DNA of 64,000 nucleotides from Paracoccus litorisediminis (GTDB lineage Bacteria > Pseudomonadota > Alphaproteobacteria > Rhodobacterales > Rhodobacteraceae). Positions 53,086 through 62,011 of the stretch are shown in pieces; position 1 is the first letter of the stretch; each line of letters starts with the position of its first letter. The stretch lies in contig NZ_WMIG01000014.1 of the NCBI RefSeq assembly GCF_009711205.1, positions 1-64,000 of the forward strand. Reading direction: 5' to 3'. The translations under genes and the position numbers were made by a program. A model generated the notes under the pieces. The model did no database searches and was not told the origin of the DNA. It saw only the letters and a program-made list of their open reading frames with translations.

Positions 53086-54368
53086 TGGAAGCGCTGAGCT
53101 TTGAGCGCCAGCATATCTGGCACCCCTATAGCGCGATGAGCGCGCCGAGCCCGGTGCATCTTGTCGACAAGGCCGAGGGCATCTGGCTGCATCTGGAAAA
53201 CGGCGGCAAGATGATCGACGCCATGTCGTCATGGTGGTGCGCCGCCTATGGTCACGCGCCCGAGACCCTGGTTGCCGCGCTCAAGTCGCAGGCCGACCGG
53301 ATGCCGCATGTGATGTTTGGCGGGCTGACCCATCAACCCGCCATCACGCTGACACGCAAGCTGGTGGCATTGCTGCCCCACGGGCTGGATCGGGTCTTTT
53401 ATTCCGACAGCGGCTCGGTCGCGGTGGAGGTTGCCGTCAAGATGGCTGTGCAGGCGCAGATCGCGGCGGGTCATCCGGCCCGCACGCAGATCGCCACGGC
53501 GCGCGGCGGCTATCACGGCGATACCTGGAAGGCGATGAGCCTCTGCGATCCCGAGACTGGCATGCACAGCCATTTCGGCCGCGCCGTCAGTGCCCAGCAT
53601 TTCGTGCCAACGCCGCCTTTGGTGTTTGATGACGAATGGCTGGACGAACCCAAGCAGAATGGGCTTGCCGAGGTCGAGGCGCTTTTCGCCCGCCATGGCG
53701 CGGATATCGCGGCCTTCATCATTGAGCCTGTCGTGCAGGGCGCAGGCGGGATGCGCTTTTATCATCCCGCCTATCTGCGGGGATTGCGCGCACTTTGCGA
53801 TCATCATGGCATCCTGCTGATTTTCGATGAGATCGCGACGGGCTTTGGCCGGACGGGCGCAGCTTTCACGATGGATCATGCAAGCGTGCGCCCGGATATC
53901 CTGTGCCTCGGCAAGGCGCTGACCGGCGGCATCATGAGCTTCGCCGCCACCATCGCCACGGCCGACGTGGCCGAGCGGATCGGACAGGGCAATCCTGCCG
54001 CATTGATGCACGGCCCGACCTTCATGGCCAACCCTTTGGCCTGCGCAGTCGCTGGGGCAGCGCTTGACCTTTGGCGGTCGCGGGACTGGTCGGCCGAGGC
54101 GCGCCGGATCGGGGTGCAATTGCGTGCCGAGCTTGCCAGCGCTGCGACCTACCCGACAGTTGCGGATATACGTGTTCTGGGCGCGATCGGCGTTATCGAA
54201 ATGAAGGACCCGCTGCCCATGGATAGGGTCCATGCCTTCTGCGCCAGCGAAGGGGTCTGGCTGCGTCCCTTTGGCAGGCTGCTTTATGCGATGCCGCCCT
54301 TTATCACCCAGCCCGAAGATGTCTCGCGGATCACGGCGGCGATGCTTGCCATCGCAAGGGGGCTGTGA
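53085..54368 (+). CDS. bioA: Adenosylmethionine-8-amino-7-oxononanoate aminotransferase BioA
   Basis: This 427-residue class III aminotransferase shows HIWHPYSAM near residue 8, MSSWWCAAYGHAPETL with the substrate-contacting aromatic pair, YSDSGSVAVEVA, LIFDEIATGFGRTGA near 245 and LCLGKALTGG with the PLP Lys. It transfers an amino group from S-adenosylmethionine to make 7,8-diaminononanoate. Start ATG 53085 shares bases with the bioD stop, and its own stop overlaps the bioG start. Confidence 0.96.
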   Translation: MEALSFERQHIWHPYSAMSAPSPVHLVDKAEGIWLHLENGGKMIDAMSSWWCAAYGHAPETLVAALKSQADRMPHVMFGGLTHQPAITLTRKLVALLPHGLDRVFYSDSGSVAVEVAVKMAVQAQIAAGHPARTQIATARGGYHGDTWKAMSLCDPETGMHSHFGRAVSAQHFVPTPPLVFDDEWLDEPKQNGLAEVEALFARHGADIAAFIIEPVVQGAGGMRFYHPAYLRGLRALCDHHGILLIFDEIATGFGRTGAAFTMDHASVRPDILCLGKALTGGIMSFAATIATADVAERIGQGNPAALMHGPTFMANPLACAVAGAALDLWRSRDWSAEARRIGVQLRAELASAATYPTVADIRVLGAIGVIEMKDPLPMDRVHAFCASEGVWLRPFGRLLYAMPPFITQPEDVSRITAAMLAIARGL

Positions 54369-54985
54369 TGCGCCAGACATGGCTGCGTCGGGGGCAGGAC
54401 CGCAGCCTCATCCTTGTATATTCGGGATGGGCGGTCGGGGTGACGCCGTTCCTGCACCTCATCGGAGATAGCGACGTTCTGGTGCTGGACGATTACCGCG
54501 ATGAAATCCTGCCTCACGCGCTGCTCGCGCCCTATGCACGGGTTCGGGTCCTGGCCTATTCGCTGGGCGTAACGGTGGCCGCACGGCAGCTTGCGGCGGT
54601 GACGCCCGACCGCGCCGTGGCGGTTTGCGGATCGCCCTACATTGCCCATGAACGCTATGGCATCGCCCCCGAAATCTATGCCCGCACCATGGCCGAAGTG
54701 ACGCCCGCGGCCCTTGATCGCTTCGCCCGCCGCGCAGGGGTGGCATTGCCAGCGGCCCCAGACGTGGCCGCGCTGCATGAGGAGCTGGCGCTGATCGCCC
54801 GACGCCCCGCCGCAAGCCCTGCCACGGGCGATGTGGGCTTTGACTGGGTATTCGCGGGTCGTCGCGACCGTATTTTCACGGCCCAATCCATGCGGTCCGT
54901 CTGGGCGGGGCGTCAGGTCTCGTGGCTTGAAACCGGTCACAACCCGTTCCCGATCTGGCAGGACTGGGAAGAGATTTTCGCATGA
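54368..54985 (+). CDS. bioG: Pimeloyl-ACP methyl ester esterase BioG
   Basis: This small alpha/beta-fold protein of about 205 residues belongs to the DUF452/BioG group. LILVYSGWAVGVTPFLHL opens it, the nucleophile elbow reads VLAYSLGV with Ser65, and GHNPFPIW near the end supplies the His. It replaces BioH: after chain elongation it removes the methyl cap from pimeloyl-ACP methyl ester so that BioF can use it. It is flanked by bioA and bioC with overlapping stop and start codons, confirming its role in the pathway. Confidence 0.92.
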   Translation: MRQTWLRRGQDRSLILVYSGWAVGVTPFLHLIGDSDVLVLDDYRDEILPHALLAPYARVRVLAYSLGVTVAARQLAAVTPDRAVAVCGSPYIAHERYGIAPEIYARTMAEVTPAALDRFARRAGVALPAAPDVAALHEELALIARRPAASPATGDVGFDWVFAGRRDRIFTAQSMRSVWAGRQVSWLETGHNPFPIWQDWEEIFA

Positions 54986-55737
54986 CCCTTGCCCGTATCG
55001 GCGCGGCCTTCTCGCGACATCTATCGAGCTACAAGGCCGAGGCTCAGGCACAGCGTCGGATCGCCCGGACTTTGCTCGAAGACCTGCGCCCATTCGTGCC
55101 CCCTTGCCCGCGCATCCTTGAGGCAGGGCATGGTTCGGGCTTTCTTACCAGCGGGCTGATCACGTTGGCGCCACGGGTCTTCTGGCTCAACGATCTTGCC
55201 GCACCACTGCCGGACCTGGCATGGACATTGCCACCAGTGCGACTGGCCGGGGACATTGCGCAGCTGGCGTTGCCGCAGCGGCTCGATCTGATTGCCAGCA
55301 GCTCAATGCTGCAATGGATACCGAACCCCGAACAGTTGATCCAACGCTTCTGCGACGTGCTTGCTCCGGGCGGGATTCTGGCCATTTCCAGCTTTGGCCC
55401 CGAAAATTTCCCCGAACTCGCCGCACTGGGGTTGCCACCGGGCGCGCCCTCTTATCGCAGTGGTGCTGCATTGGCTGCGGCGCTGCCCGCGGAAATGGAG
55501 CTGCTTGCCGCGCGCGACGACGCCATCCCTGTGCATTTTCCAACCGCGCAGGCCCTGTTTGCGCATCTGCGGGCGACCGGGGTAAACGGGCTTTTGGGCG
55601 GGCGGCTCAGGCCTGCCGCGCTCAAGGCCATGATGGCACGGATGAACCGCGAGGGCGATTTGACTTTGACCTATCGTCCCTCCTATTGCTTGGCCCGCAA
55701 GTCGGGTCAGACCGGCGTTACCCGGAAGCAGGTTTAA
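54982..55737 (+). CDS. bioC: Malonyl-ACP O-methyltransferase BioC
   Basis: This 251-residue SAM-dependent methyltransferase has motif I at ILEAGHGSGFLTSGL (residues 46-60). FWLNDLAAPL follows, then QRLDLIASSSMLQWIPNPEQ, which is the BioC-typical post-II segment, and ILAISSFGPENFPEL. It methylates the free carboxyl of malonyl-ACP, disguising it as a fatty-acid primer, and BioG later reverses this. It overlaps bioG by four bases and is the last biosynthetic gene before bioR. Confidence 0.93.
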   Translation: MTLARIGAAFSRHLSSYKAEAQAQRRIARTLLEDLRPFVPPCPRILEAGHGSGFLTSGLITLAPRVFWLNDLAAPLPDLAWTLPPVRLAGDIAQLALPQRLDLIASSSMLQWIPNPEQLIQRFCDVLAPGGILAISSFGPENFPELAALGLPPGAPSYRSGAALAAALPAEMELLAARDDAIPVHFPTAQALFAHLRATGVNGLLGGRLRPAALKAMMARMNREGDLTLTYRPSYCLARKSGQTGVTRKQV

Positions 55738-55753
55738 AGGTCAGACGCAGGCA

Positions 55754-56365
55754 ATGGCGCATGTTCCGTCCCCAGATGTCATCGCCGCCGAACTGACGCG
55801 CCGCATCGTGCGGGGCGAGCTTCTGGCCGGTGAAAAGCTGCGGCAAGACTATATCGCGGCGGAATTCGGTGTCAGCCACGTCCCGGTGCGCGAAGCGCTG
55901 TTGCGGGTGGTGTCAAAGGGACTGGCCGTCTCGCAGCCACATCGCGGCGTGCAGGTGGCGCCGCTTGATCCGTTGGCACAAAAGGAACTCAAGCTCATGC
56001 GCCTGGCGCTTGAGCCGATGACGCTGCTGCATTCCGTTCCCAATCTGACCTCCGAGCAGATCCGCGAGGCCGATGAACTGCGCCACGCATGCGATCAGGC
56101 CGACAATATCTTCGACTGGGAGGAATATAATCGCGCCTTTCACGCCAAGATCTATGAAGGCTGCAATATGCCCCGCCTTGCCGAGATCGTGGACAACCTG
56201 CAGGATGTCGCCGCGCGCTACATCCTTGTCCATTACCGCAATCGGTGGCGCCCCCGTATCGATGCCGACCACCATGGCATCATGGCCTCGATCCGACGCG
56301 GCGATGCAAAGGCCGCCGCAGCCATCCTCGACCGGCATCTGCAGAGGTTGAATCTGGCGATTTGA
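55754..56365 (+). CDS. bioR: Biotin-operon repressor BioR (GntR/FCD family)
   Basis: The protein has 203 residues. A winged helix-turn-helix occupies 1-70 (AELTRRIVRGELLAGEKLRQ, FGVSHVPVREALLRVVSKGL). The FCD-like effector domain includes NIFDWEEYNRAFHAKIYEGC, with the conserved Asp and metal-pocket His, and RIDADHHGIMASIRRGD. It lies 16 nt after bioC, and TTATAGATAA-type BioR boxes stand at the head of the operon. BioR of related bacteria represses bio genes, and the signal it senses is still unclear. A terminator was not seen before the convergent tctA. Confidence 0.9.
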   Translation: MAHVPSPDVIAAELTRRIVRGELLAGEKLRQDYIAAEFGVSHVPVREALLRVVSKGLAVSQPHRGVQVAPLDPLAQKELKLMRLALEPMTLLHSVPNLTSEQIREADELRHACDQADNIFDWEEYNRAFHAKIYEGCNMPRLAEIVDNLQDVAARYILVHYRNRWRPRIDADHHGIMASIRRGDAKAAAAILDRHLQRLNLAI

Positions 56366-56478
56366 TATCACCGGATCGTGCCCGGTTTACGGCCAGCCGA
56401 TCACGATCTCGGGTTGGCCAAAGACATGATGACTGAAAGGAGTGATTGGAACGCGACCCTGAGCCGCGTTCCAAAGCG

Positions 56479-57984
56479 TCAGGCGTCGGTGAAGATCTCA
56501 TCACGAGATTTGCGCATCGACGGCAATACGGCGATGACCAGAGCCACAAGACCGATCAGCAGCAAGAAGGCCGATAGCGGTGAGGTCAGGAAAGTGGTCA
56601 TGCTGCCATCCGATATGAGCAGCGCCTGACGCAGCTTTTCCTCCAGAAGACGACCCAGAACGAAACCAAGCGCCAAAGGAGCGGCCTCGAACTGAAGCTT
56701 GTAGAGGGCAAATCCCAGCAGTCCGAGCACGCCCGCCATCATGACCTGCGCCGGATCGTTCGAGATCGAAAACAGGCCAATGCAGCAGAAGGCAACGATC
56801 GCCGGGAAAAGCAACCGGTAGGGCACTTTCAGCAGCTTCACCCACAGGCCGATCAGCGGCAGGTTGATGACGACCAGCATCAGGTTGCCGATCCACATGG
56901 ACGCGACCAGCCCCCAGAACAGGTCGGGATTGTTCTCGATCACCTGCGGGCCGGGCACGATCCCCTGAATCATCATCGCGCCGACCATAAGGGCCATGAC
57001 CGCGTTGGGCGGCAGACCAAGTGTCAGCAGCGGGATGAAAGAGGTTTGCGCCCCGGCATTGTTGGCAGATTCCGGCCCGGCGACAGCGGCCGGAACCCCC
57101 TTGCCGAAATCTTGCGGTCGATCCGAAAGGCGTTTTTCAAGAGCATAACTTGCAAAAGGCGCAAGGATCGCACCGTTACCCGGAAGCACGCCCAGAACAG
57201 AACCAAGCCCGGTCCCGCGCAGGATCGGCCTGATGTTCTCGCGCAGCTCGGCAAGGGTGGGCAGAAGGCGACCGATCTTTCCGCGGACCACATCCCGCTT
57301 TTCCGGGTCGGCAAGGTTCTTGAATATCTCACCAAATCCGAAGATGCCCATGGCCAGGACCACGAACTCGATGCCGTCGGTCAGCATGTGCAGACCGAAG
57401 GTCATCCGCTCGCGGCCAGTCTCCATGTCGGCACCGACGCAGGACAGCAGAACACCGGCGACGATCATCGCCAATGCCTTGACCAGCGAGCCATGCGCAA
57501 GGACAACCGCCAGCACCAGCCCCATGATCATCAGCGAGAAATACTCGGCAGGCCCGAAAAGCAGCCCCAGCTTGGTCATCGGAGTCGCAAGCGCCGCGAT
57601 GACGATCGTGGCAAAGGTTCCGGCGATGAAGGAGCCGATGGCGGCTAGGCCCAAGGCGAGTCCGGCCTTGCCCCTCTTCGCCATCTCGTGCCCGTCAATC
57701 GCCGTGACGACCGCCGTGGCCTCGCCAGGAATGTTGACCAGAATTGCGGTGGTCGATCCGCCGTACTGGGCGCCGTAATAGATGCCGGCCAGCATGATCA
57801 ACGCGCCGGTAGGGTCCAGTGACAGCGTCACCGGCAGCAGAATCGAGATCGTGGCAACGGGACCGACGCCGGGAAGCACGCCCACCAATGTCCCGATCAG
57901 GCAACCGACAAAGCAGAAGAACACATTCTGCAGCGTAAGGGCGACGGAGAGACCCAGTCCCAGATGTTCAATTGTTTCGATCAT
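56479..57984 (-). CDS. tctA: Tripartite tricarboxylate transporter large membrane subunit TctA
   Basis: This 501-residue protein has about eleven or twelve helices. The family repeat motif appears as VGVLPGVGPVATISILLPVT near 38 and LGVLPGNGAILAPFASYALE near 262. LAGIYYGAQYGGSTTAILVNIPGEA and SFIPLLTLGLPPNAVMALMVGA are also diagnostic. It forms the transport pathway for a di- or tricarboxylate delivered by TctC, driven by an ion gradient. It lies 1 nt from tctB on the same strand. Confidence 0.94.
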   Translation of the reverse strand: MIETIEHLGLGLSVALTLQNVFFCFVGCLIGTLVGVLPGVGPVATISILLPVTLSLDPTGALIMLAGIYYGAQYGGSTTAILVNIPGEATAVVTAIDGHEMAKRGKAGLALGLAAIGSFIAGTFATIVIAALATPMTKLGLLFGPAEYFSLMIMGLVLAVVLAHGSLVKALAMIVAGVLLSCVGADMETGRERMTFGLHMLTDGIEFVVLAMGIFGFGEIFKNLADPEKRDVVRGKIGRLLPTLAELRENIRPILRGTGLGSVLGVLPGNGAILAPFASYALEKRLSDRPQDFGKGVPAAVAGPESANNAGAQTSFIPLLTLGLPPNAVMALMVGAMMIQGIVPGPQVIENNPDLFWGLVASMWIGNLMLVVINLPLIGLWVKLLKVPYRLLFPAIVAFCCIGLFSISNDPAQVMMAGVLGLLGFALYKLQFEAAPLALGFVLGRLLEEKLRQALLISDGSMTTFLTSPLSAFLLLIGLVALVIAVLPSMRKSRDEIFTDA

Positions 57985-57985
57985 G

Positions 57986-58504
57986 TCAGTATCCGATCAG
58001 CCAGGGCGCTACAGGCAGCGACAGCCCAAGCGCGTAGCGGAACAAGCCAATGCAGATGGCAGTCAGGATGGCGGCGAAAACGATCAATTCACCGAAGCGC
58101 ACATCCTTGGCAGCCGCACCGGCAAAAATGATCGACAAGGGTGTCGCGACCGACATGCCCAGAACCGGCACGGCGAATGCACCGAAATCGTAGCCGCGGA
58201 TCGTGAGCGCGAACAGGAACACACCGATCAACACCGGCAGCATGTCACGGATCGGCCAGCTGCCTGTCGATTCCGGTGTATCCTTCCATGTCACGACGAT
58301 CTGCACCACGCCCAGAAGCGCAATGATCACCGCGAGAGCCCTTGGCAGAAGCCCCGAACCTATGCCGTCCTGCGTGAAAGACGGCAGGTCAGAACCGGCC
58401 CAAAGAGCAAAGAGACCAAACACCACGAGGCTCAGACCGGCCAGTCGTTCACGACCAAGCCATGGGTTCAGCGATGGAGTAGGAGGGGCAACCTCGCGGC
58501 TCAT
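57986..58504 (-). CDS. tctB: Tripartite tricarboxylate transporter small membrane subunit TctB
   Basis: The protein has 172 residues with four hydrophobic segments (LAGLSLVVFGLFALWAGSDL, LLPRALAVIIALLGVVQIVV, MLPVLIGVFLFALTI, LGMSVATPLSIIFAGAAA). IGSGLLPRALAVII is the family-typical second-helix entry. It completes the membrane complex with TctA and lies between tctC and tctA with gaps of 1-3 nt. Confidence 0.9.
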   Translation of the reverse strand: MSREVAPPTPSLNPWLGRERLAGLSLVVFGLFALWAGSDLPSFTQDGIGSGLLPRALAVIIALLGVVQIVVTWKDTPESTGSWPIRDMLPVLIGVFLFALTIRGYDFGAFAVPVLGMSVATPLSIIFAGAAAKDVRFGELIVFAAILTAICIGLFRYALGLSLPVAPWLIGY

Positions 58505-58507
58505 GAC

Positions 58508-59479
58508 TTATTCCACCTTGATATTGGCGGCCTTGACGACCTCGCCCCAGCGCTCACGTTCGCTGGCCATGAAATCGGCGAAATCCTTCCCCACCAGATG
58601 GGACGGCACGCCCCCGTCTTTTTGCAGGCTTTCCAGGAAGGCGGGATCGGCCAAGGTTTCTGCCGTGGCCCCGGCCAGCTTCTGGCGGACCTCCTCGGGA
58701 AGCCCTTTGGGCCCGAGCAGCCCATACCATGCGGTCGCGCTGTATTCGGGCAGCCCGGCTTCGGCTACGGTTGGCAGATCTGGCAAGGCCGGGAAGCGTT
58801 CCTTGCCCGTCACTGCCAAGGCGGTCAGAGTGCCGTTCTGTATCAGACCGATCACCGATGGCACGGTCGTTACCATGAAATCGACATGTCCGCCGACCAG
58901 ATCGTTCACTGCGGGGCCGGCGCCCTTGTAGGGAACATGCTTTAGGTCGACATGCGCCATCTGCCCCATCAGCAAGGTAGCGACATGGCTGGCAGAGGCA
59001 TTCCCCGCCGAACCGTAAACCAGCCGCTGGCTCTTGGCCTTTTCCAGCAGTTCAGCCATGGACTTGACCGGCAGTCGCGGCCCTACCACGACCACCAACT
59101 GGGCGTCGGCGATCATGGCGATCGGGTCCAGCGTCTCGGCCGGATCATTCCGCAGCTTGAAGATATGCGGGTTGACCACCATCGGACCCTGGTTGCCGAT
59201 CAAAAGTGTGTAGCCATCCGGATCGGACTTGGCGACCACGTCCGTACCGATATTTGCCGCAGCGCCAGGACGGTTTTCGACGATCACACGGCCATCAAGC
59301 GCCTTTTCAAGCCGGGCTGCAAACACGCGCGCGATGGCATCCGTACCACCCCCTGCCGCATAGGACACAACCAATGTGACAGGCTTGGTCGGATAGTCCT
59401 GAGCGAATGCCGGCAACGCCGATACCGAGATGCTTGCCGCGCCGATGGCAAGCATGAAACGGCGAGTGAATTGGGTCAT
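58508..59479 (-). CDS. tctC: Tripartite tricarboxylate transporter binding protein TctC (Bug family)
   Basis: The protein has 323 residues with a signal peptide ending LPAFAQ|DY. The Bug-family opening YPTKPVTLVVSYAAGGGTDA is followed by VIVENRPGAAANIGTDVVAK, DGYTLLIGN and KHVPYKGAGPAVNDLVGGHV, which form the carboxylate-binding loops. It captures the substrate in the periplasm for TctAB. It is the first gene of tctCBA, with a PrpF-family isomerase gene upstream, hinting at an unsaturated tri- or dicarboxylate ligand. Confidence 0.93.
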   Translation of the reverse strand: MTQFTRRFMLAIGAASISVSALPAFAQDYPTKPVTLVVSYAAGGGTDAIARVFAARLEKALDGRVIVENRPGAAANIGTDVVAKSDPDGYTLLIGNQGPMVVNPHIFKLRNDPAETLDPIAMIADAQLVVVVGPRLPVKSMAELLEKAKSQRLVYGSAGNASASHVATLLMGQMAHVDLKHVPYKGAGPAVNDLVGGHVDFMVTTVPSVIGLIQNGTLTALAVTGKERFPALPDLPTVAEAGLPEYSATAWYGLLGPKGLPEEVRQKLAGATAETLADPAFLESLQKDGGVPSHLVGKDFADFMASERERWGEVVKAANIKVE

Positions 59480-59537
59480 TTGTCTTCCTCCCTTGAATGA
59501 GTCATCCTGCGACGTTCCTCCACGTCGGTCAGGACGG

Positions 59538-60608
59538 TTAGTTTTTGCGGCGGACCAAAGCCGAGCCTTCGAAAAGCAGCCGGCAGGTCCGGGTCACGTA
59601 GACAACCGGCTTGCCTTCCTGCTCGTCGATCTCAACCCGTACATCCATGCGTCCGTTCGGATGTTCGAGGGACAGATCCGCTGGAAATCGCAGCTCAGGC
59701 AGAGCCGCGCCAACGATGCTGTCTGGCAGGGTCGCGGCGATTGCGACAGAGACCGCGCCGGTTGTGGCCAATGATGTATGACAGGCATGCGGTGTGAAGT
59801 AGCGGACCGAGATGCTGCCTCCGTTGTTTGCTGGGCCAATGAGAACCGGTTTGGGCAGGACGGACGCGCGAACGTCACCAAGACCCATGCGTCGCCCAGC
59901 CTCGATCCGGACCTCCTCGAGCTGCGCCATGAAACTACTGTTGCCGTCCAGTTCCTGCGCGCTTTCCAAACCTGTCAGGCCAAAGGTCTCTGCTCGCGCG
60001 ATCACAACCGGCGTGGCCCCATCGATCAGCGAGACAGCAATCCCATTGATGATTTCCTGCGGGGTGCCGGACGGAAGCAGGCGGCCGGTTTTTGCACCGA
60101 TTGCCTCCAGAAACGCAAGATAGACCGGAGCAGCCGTTCCCGGAACGCCATCGATTGTGGCATCCCCCTGATAGCGAAGCTCTCCGCCCGGGGTCTGGAC
60201 TCTGGCCTCGATGATCTTGCCGGTGTTCACGTTGTGGACCCGAACCCGCGTCTCACCGCTTTGGGCCGCGATCAGTCCCTTTTCGATGGCAAACGCGCCG
60301 ACGGCCGACAGCATGTTACCGCAATTGGGCCCGGTATCCACGAGGCGTTCCGACACCTTCACCTGTGCGAACAGGTAGTCCACATCAGCCCCGTCGCGCG
60401 TCGTGGGTCCGACGATTGCCACTTTCGAACTGAGAGACGTGCCGCCGCCAATGCCGTCAATCTGCAGCGGATGCCCCGACCCCATGATTTCGATCAGCAA
60501 CTCGTCGCGCTGCTGCGGATCGCTCGGCAGATCGCTGTGCAGGAAAAACGGGCCCTTCGAGGTCCCGCCGCGCATCAAGACGCAAGGAATGCGGATCTGG
60601 TCGTCCAC
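59538..60608 (-). CDS. PrpF-family isomerase (methylaconitate or oxalomesaconate tautomerase-like)
   Basis: The protein has 356 residues from GTG 60608 with GGGAGA 6 nt upstream; the longer frame beyond is the shadow of the LysR gene. PrpF/GalD family marks are RIPCVLMRGGTSKGPFF at 6-22, IDGIGGGTSLSSKVAIV, VDTGPNCGNMLSAVGAFAIE with the catalytic Cys region, VHNVNTGKIIEA and the second half's HACHTSLATTGAV. These cofactor-free enzymes shift double bonds or flip cis/trans in carboxylates such as 2-methylaconitate or 4-oxalomesaconate. The Tct transporter and divergent LysR gene suggest a pathway for an external tricarboxylate. The exact substrate is unresolved. Confidence 0.85.
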   Translation of the reverse strand: MDDQIRIPCVLMRGGTSKGPFFLHSDLPSDPQQRDELLIEIMGSGHPLQIDGIGGGTSLSSKVAIVGPTTRDGADVDYLFAQVKVSERLVDTGPNCGNMLSAVGAFAIEKGLIAAQSGETRVRVHNVNTGKIIEARVQTPGGELRYQGDATIDGVPGTAAPVYLAFLEAIGAKTGRLLPSGTPQEIINGIAVSLIDGATPVVIARAETFGLTGLESAQELDGNSSFMAQLEEVRIEAGRRMGLGDVRASVLPKPVLIGPANNGGSISVRYFTPHACHTSLATTGAVSVAIAATLPDSIVGAALPELRFPADLSLEHPNGRMDVRVEIDEQEGKPVVYVTRTCRLLFEGSALVRRKN

Positions 60609-60707
60609 GCTGATTCTCCCATTGCGACTGTCGAGCCGCTTCGGGGGAACAGATGCGCCAGATCGGACTATGTTGTGAATTGCGAAGAATTGTGCGATTG
60701 TTGCGTC

Positions 60708-61610
60708 ATGCGGAATAATTTTGAATTTCTGGATCTGCGGGCCTTTCTGGCCGTGCTTGAGCTCTCGTCCTTCAGCGAGGCGGCGCGGCTTCTGAACCTG
60801 TCGACTCCTGCCCTGTCGCGTCGGATCAAGGGCCTTGAGGAAGCGGTCGGTGCACAGCTGATCGAACGGACGACGCGGCGTGTCGCGCCGACGCAAATCG
60901 GACGTGAGCTGATGCCCTTGGTCAGGCGGCTGGTTGATGAGTTCGAGGAGTCGTTGCTGTCCATATCCGACCTTGGCGGGCGCCATCGCGCGCAGGTGAC
61001 GCTGGCATCGGTGCCGACCGCCGCCTTCTACTTTCTTCCGCGCGTGATCGAGGCGTTTAATCAGCGCTTTCCGGGGATCAGGTTCCGCATCATGGACCTG
61101 TCCGCCAACGAGGGCCTCGACGCCGTCGCCAATGGCGAAGTGGAGTTTGGGATCAACATCATCGGCGCCACACGGGACGACCTGATCTTCACCCCGTTGA
61201 TGGAGGATCCCTTTGTACTGGCCTGCCGGCGCGATCATCCCTTCGCGATGACATCCTCATTGCCCTGGTCCGAGCTTCAGGGACATCCGCTGATCGGGGT
61301 ATCAAAGAAATCGGGCAACAGGGCGGTGCTGGATCACGCGCTTGCCATGGCGGATCAGCAACTCACCCTGAACTGGTTTTACGAAGTGAACCACCTTTCG
61401 ACGTCCTTGGGGCTGGTTGAGGCAGGTTTGGGTGTCTCAGTCCTTCCGCAACTGGCCACCCCGCAGCGAGAGCATCCTCTCATTGCGACCGTCAAGCTCA
61501 TAGACCCGGTGGTTACGCGCTCCATTGGTGTCGTTGAAAGACGAGGTGCGCGGCTGTCACCTTCCGCCCTTCGATTCAGAGAAATGCTTGTTAATGAATG
61601 GCATGGATAG
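60708..61610 (+). CDS. LysR-family regulator of the prpF-tct locus
   Basis: The protein has 300 residues. The helix-turn-helix lies at 1-60 (FEFLDLRAFLAVLELSSFSE, LSTPALSRRIKGLEEAVG). The effector domain follows (VTLASVPTAAFYFLPRVIEA, GEVEFGINIIG, GLGVSVLPQLA). ATG 60708 is the start. It is divergent from the PrpF-family gene with 99 nt between starts, so control of that gene and tctCBA is likely, with the transported carboxylate as a plausible inducer. Confidence 0.88.
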   Translation: MRNNFEFLDLRAFLAVLELSSFSEAARLLNLSTPALSRRIKGLEEAVGAQLIERTTRRVAPTQIGRELMPLVRRLVDEFEESLLSISDLGGRHRAQVTLASVPTAAFYFLPRVIEAFNQRFPGIRFRIMDLSANEGLDAVANGEVEFGINIIGATRDDLIFTPLMEDPFVLACRRDHPFAMTSSLPWSELQGHPLIGVSKKSGNRAVLDHALAMADQQLTLNWFYEVNHLSTSLGLVEAGLGVSVLPQLATPQREHPLIATVKLIDPVVTRSIGVVERRGARLSPSALRFREMLVNEWHG

Positions 61611-61708
61611 AAATCCTAGACAGCTCCAGCCGTGGAGGGAACACAGGTGGTCGCGGGATTTCGGATCAGTCGCTAAGCTTTAGCGTCTGAGAAAGACCCC
61701 GCTCCGAA

Positions 61709-61834
61709 ATGGCGAAACGCAAGCGCTACTCTGCAAAATTCGAAGCGAAGGTGGCCTTGGAAGCCACCCGTTTACACGTCAAGATCATGCCGCTACTGCC
61801 GCCAAAAAAGCGTGAGGATTACCTGCTCGGCTGA
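61709..61834 (+). mobile_element. IS3-family orfA remnant
   Basis: ATG 61709 reads MAKRKRYSAKFEAKVALEA, the usual start of an IS3/IS2-type OrfA helix-turn-helix protein. It then diverges into unrelated sequence and stops at 61832. Only about 20 of the expected 90-100 residues are recognisable, and no orfB follows. It is a decayed insertion footprint in the 400-nt gap between the LysR and FAD-oxidoreductase genes; the rest of this gap shows nothing. Confidence 0.55.
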
Positions 61835-62011
61835 TCACCGAAGCCCAAAACTGGGAAACCTTACCTCGGCACTTGTAGAGCAACTCCAGTCGGCGCTGAC
61901 ACCCGCGTCACAGCTACGGGCGACCGCGTCCACTTGCGCAAGATCGAGATGCCTTGGATAGGCTGTGGCAACCTTTAGGTTATCCGGACGGCGACTGCTT
62001 CGGGGGCAATA

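Noticed and set aside
59538..61238. A 566-codon frame extending the PrpF-family protein upstream
   Set aside because: The extension is antisense to the LysR gene and the family N-terminus (RIPCVLMRGGTSKG) begins right after GTG 60608 with a good ribosome site.
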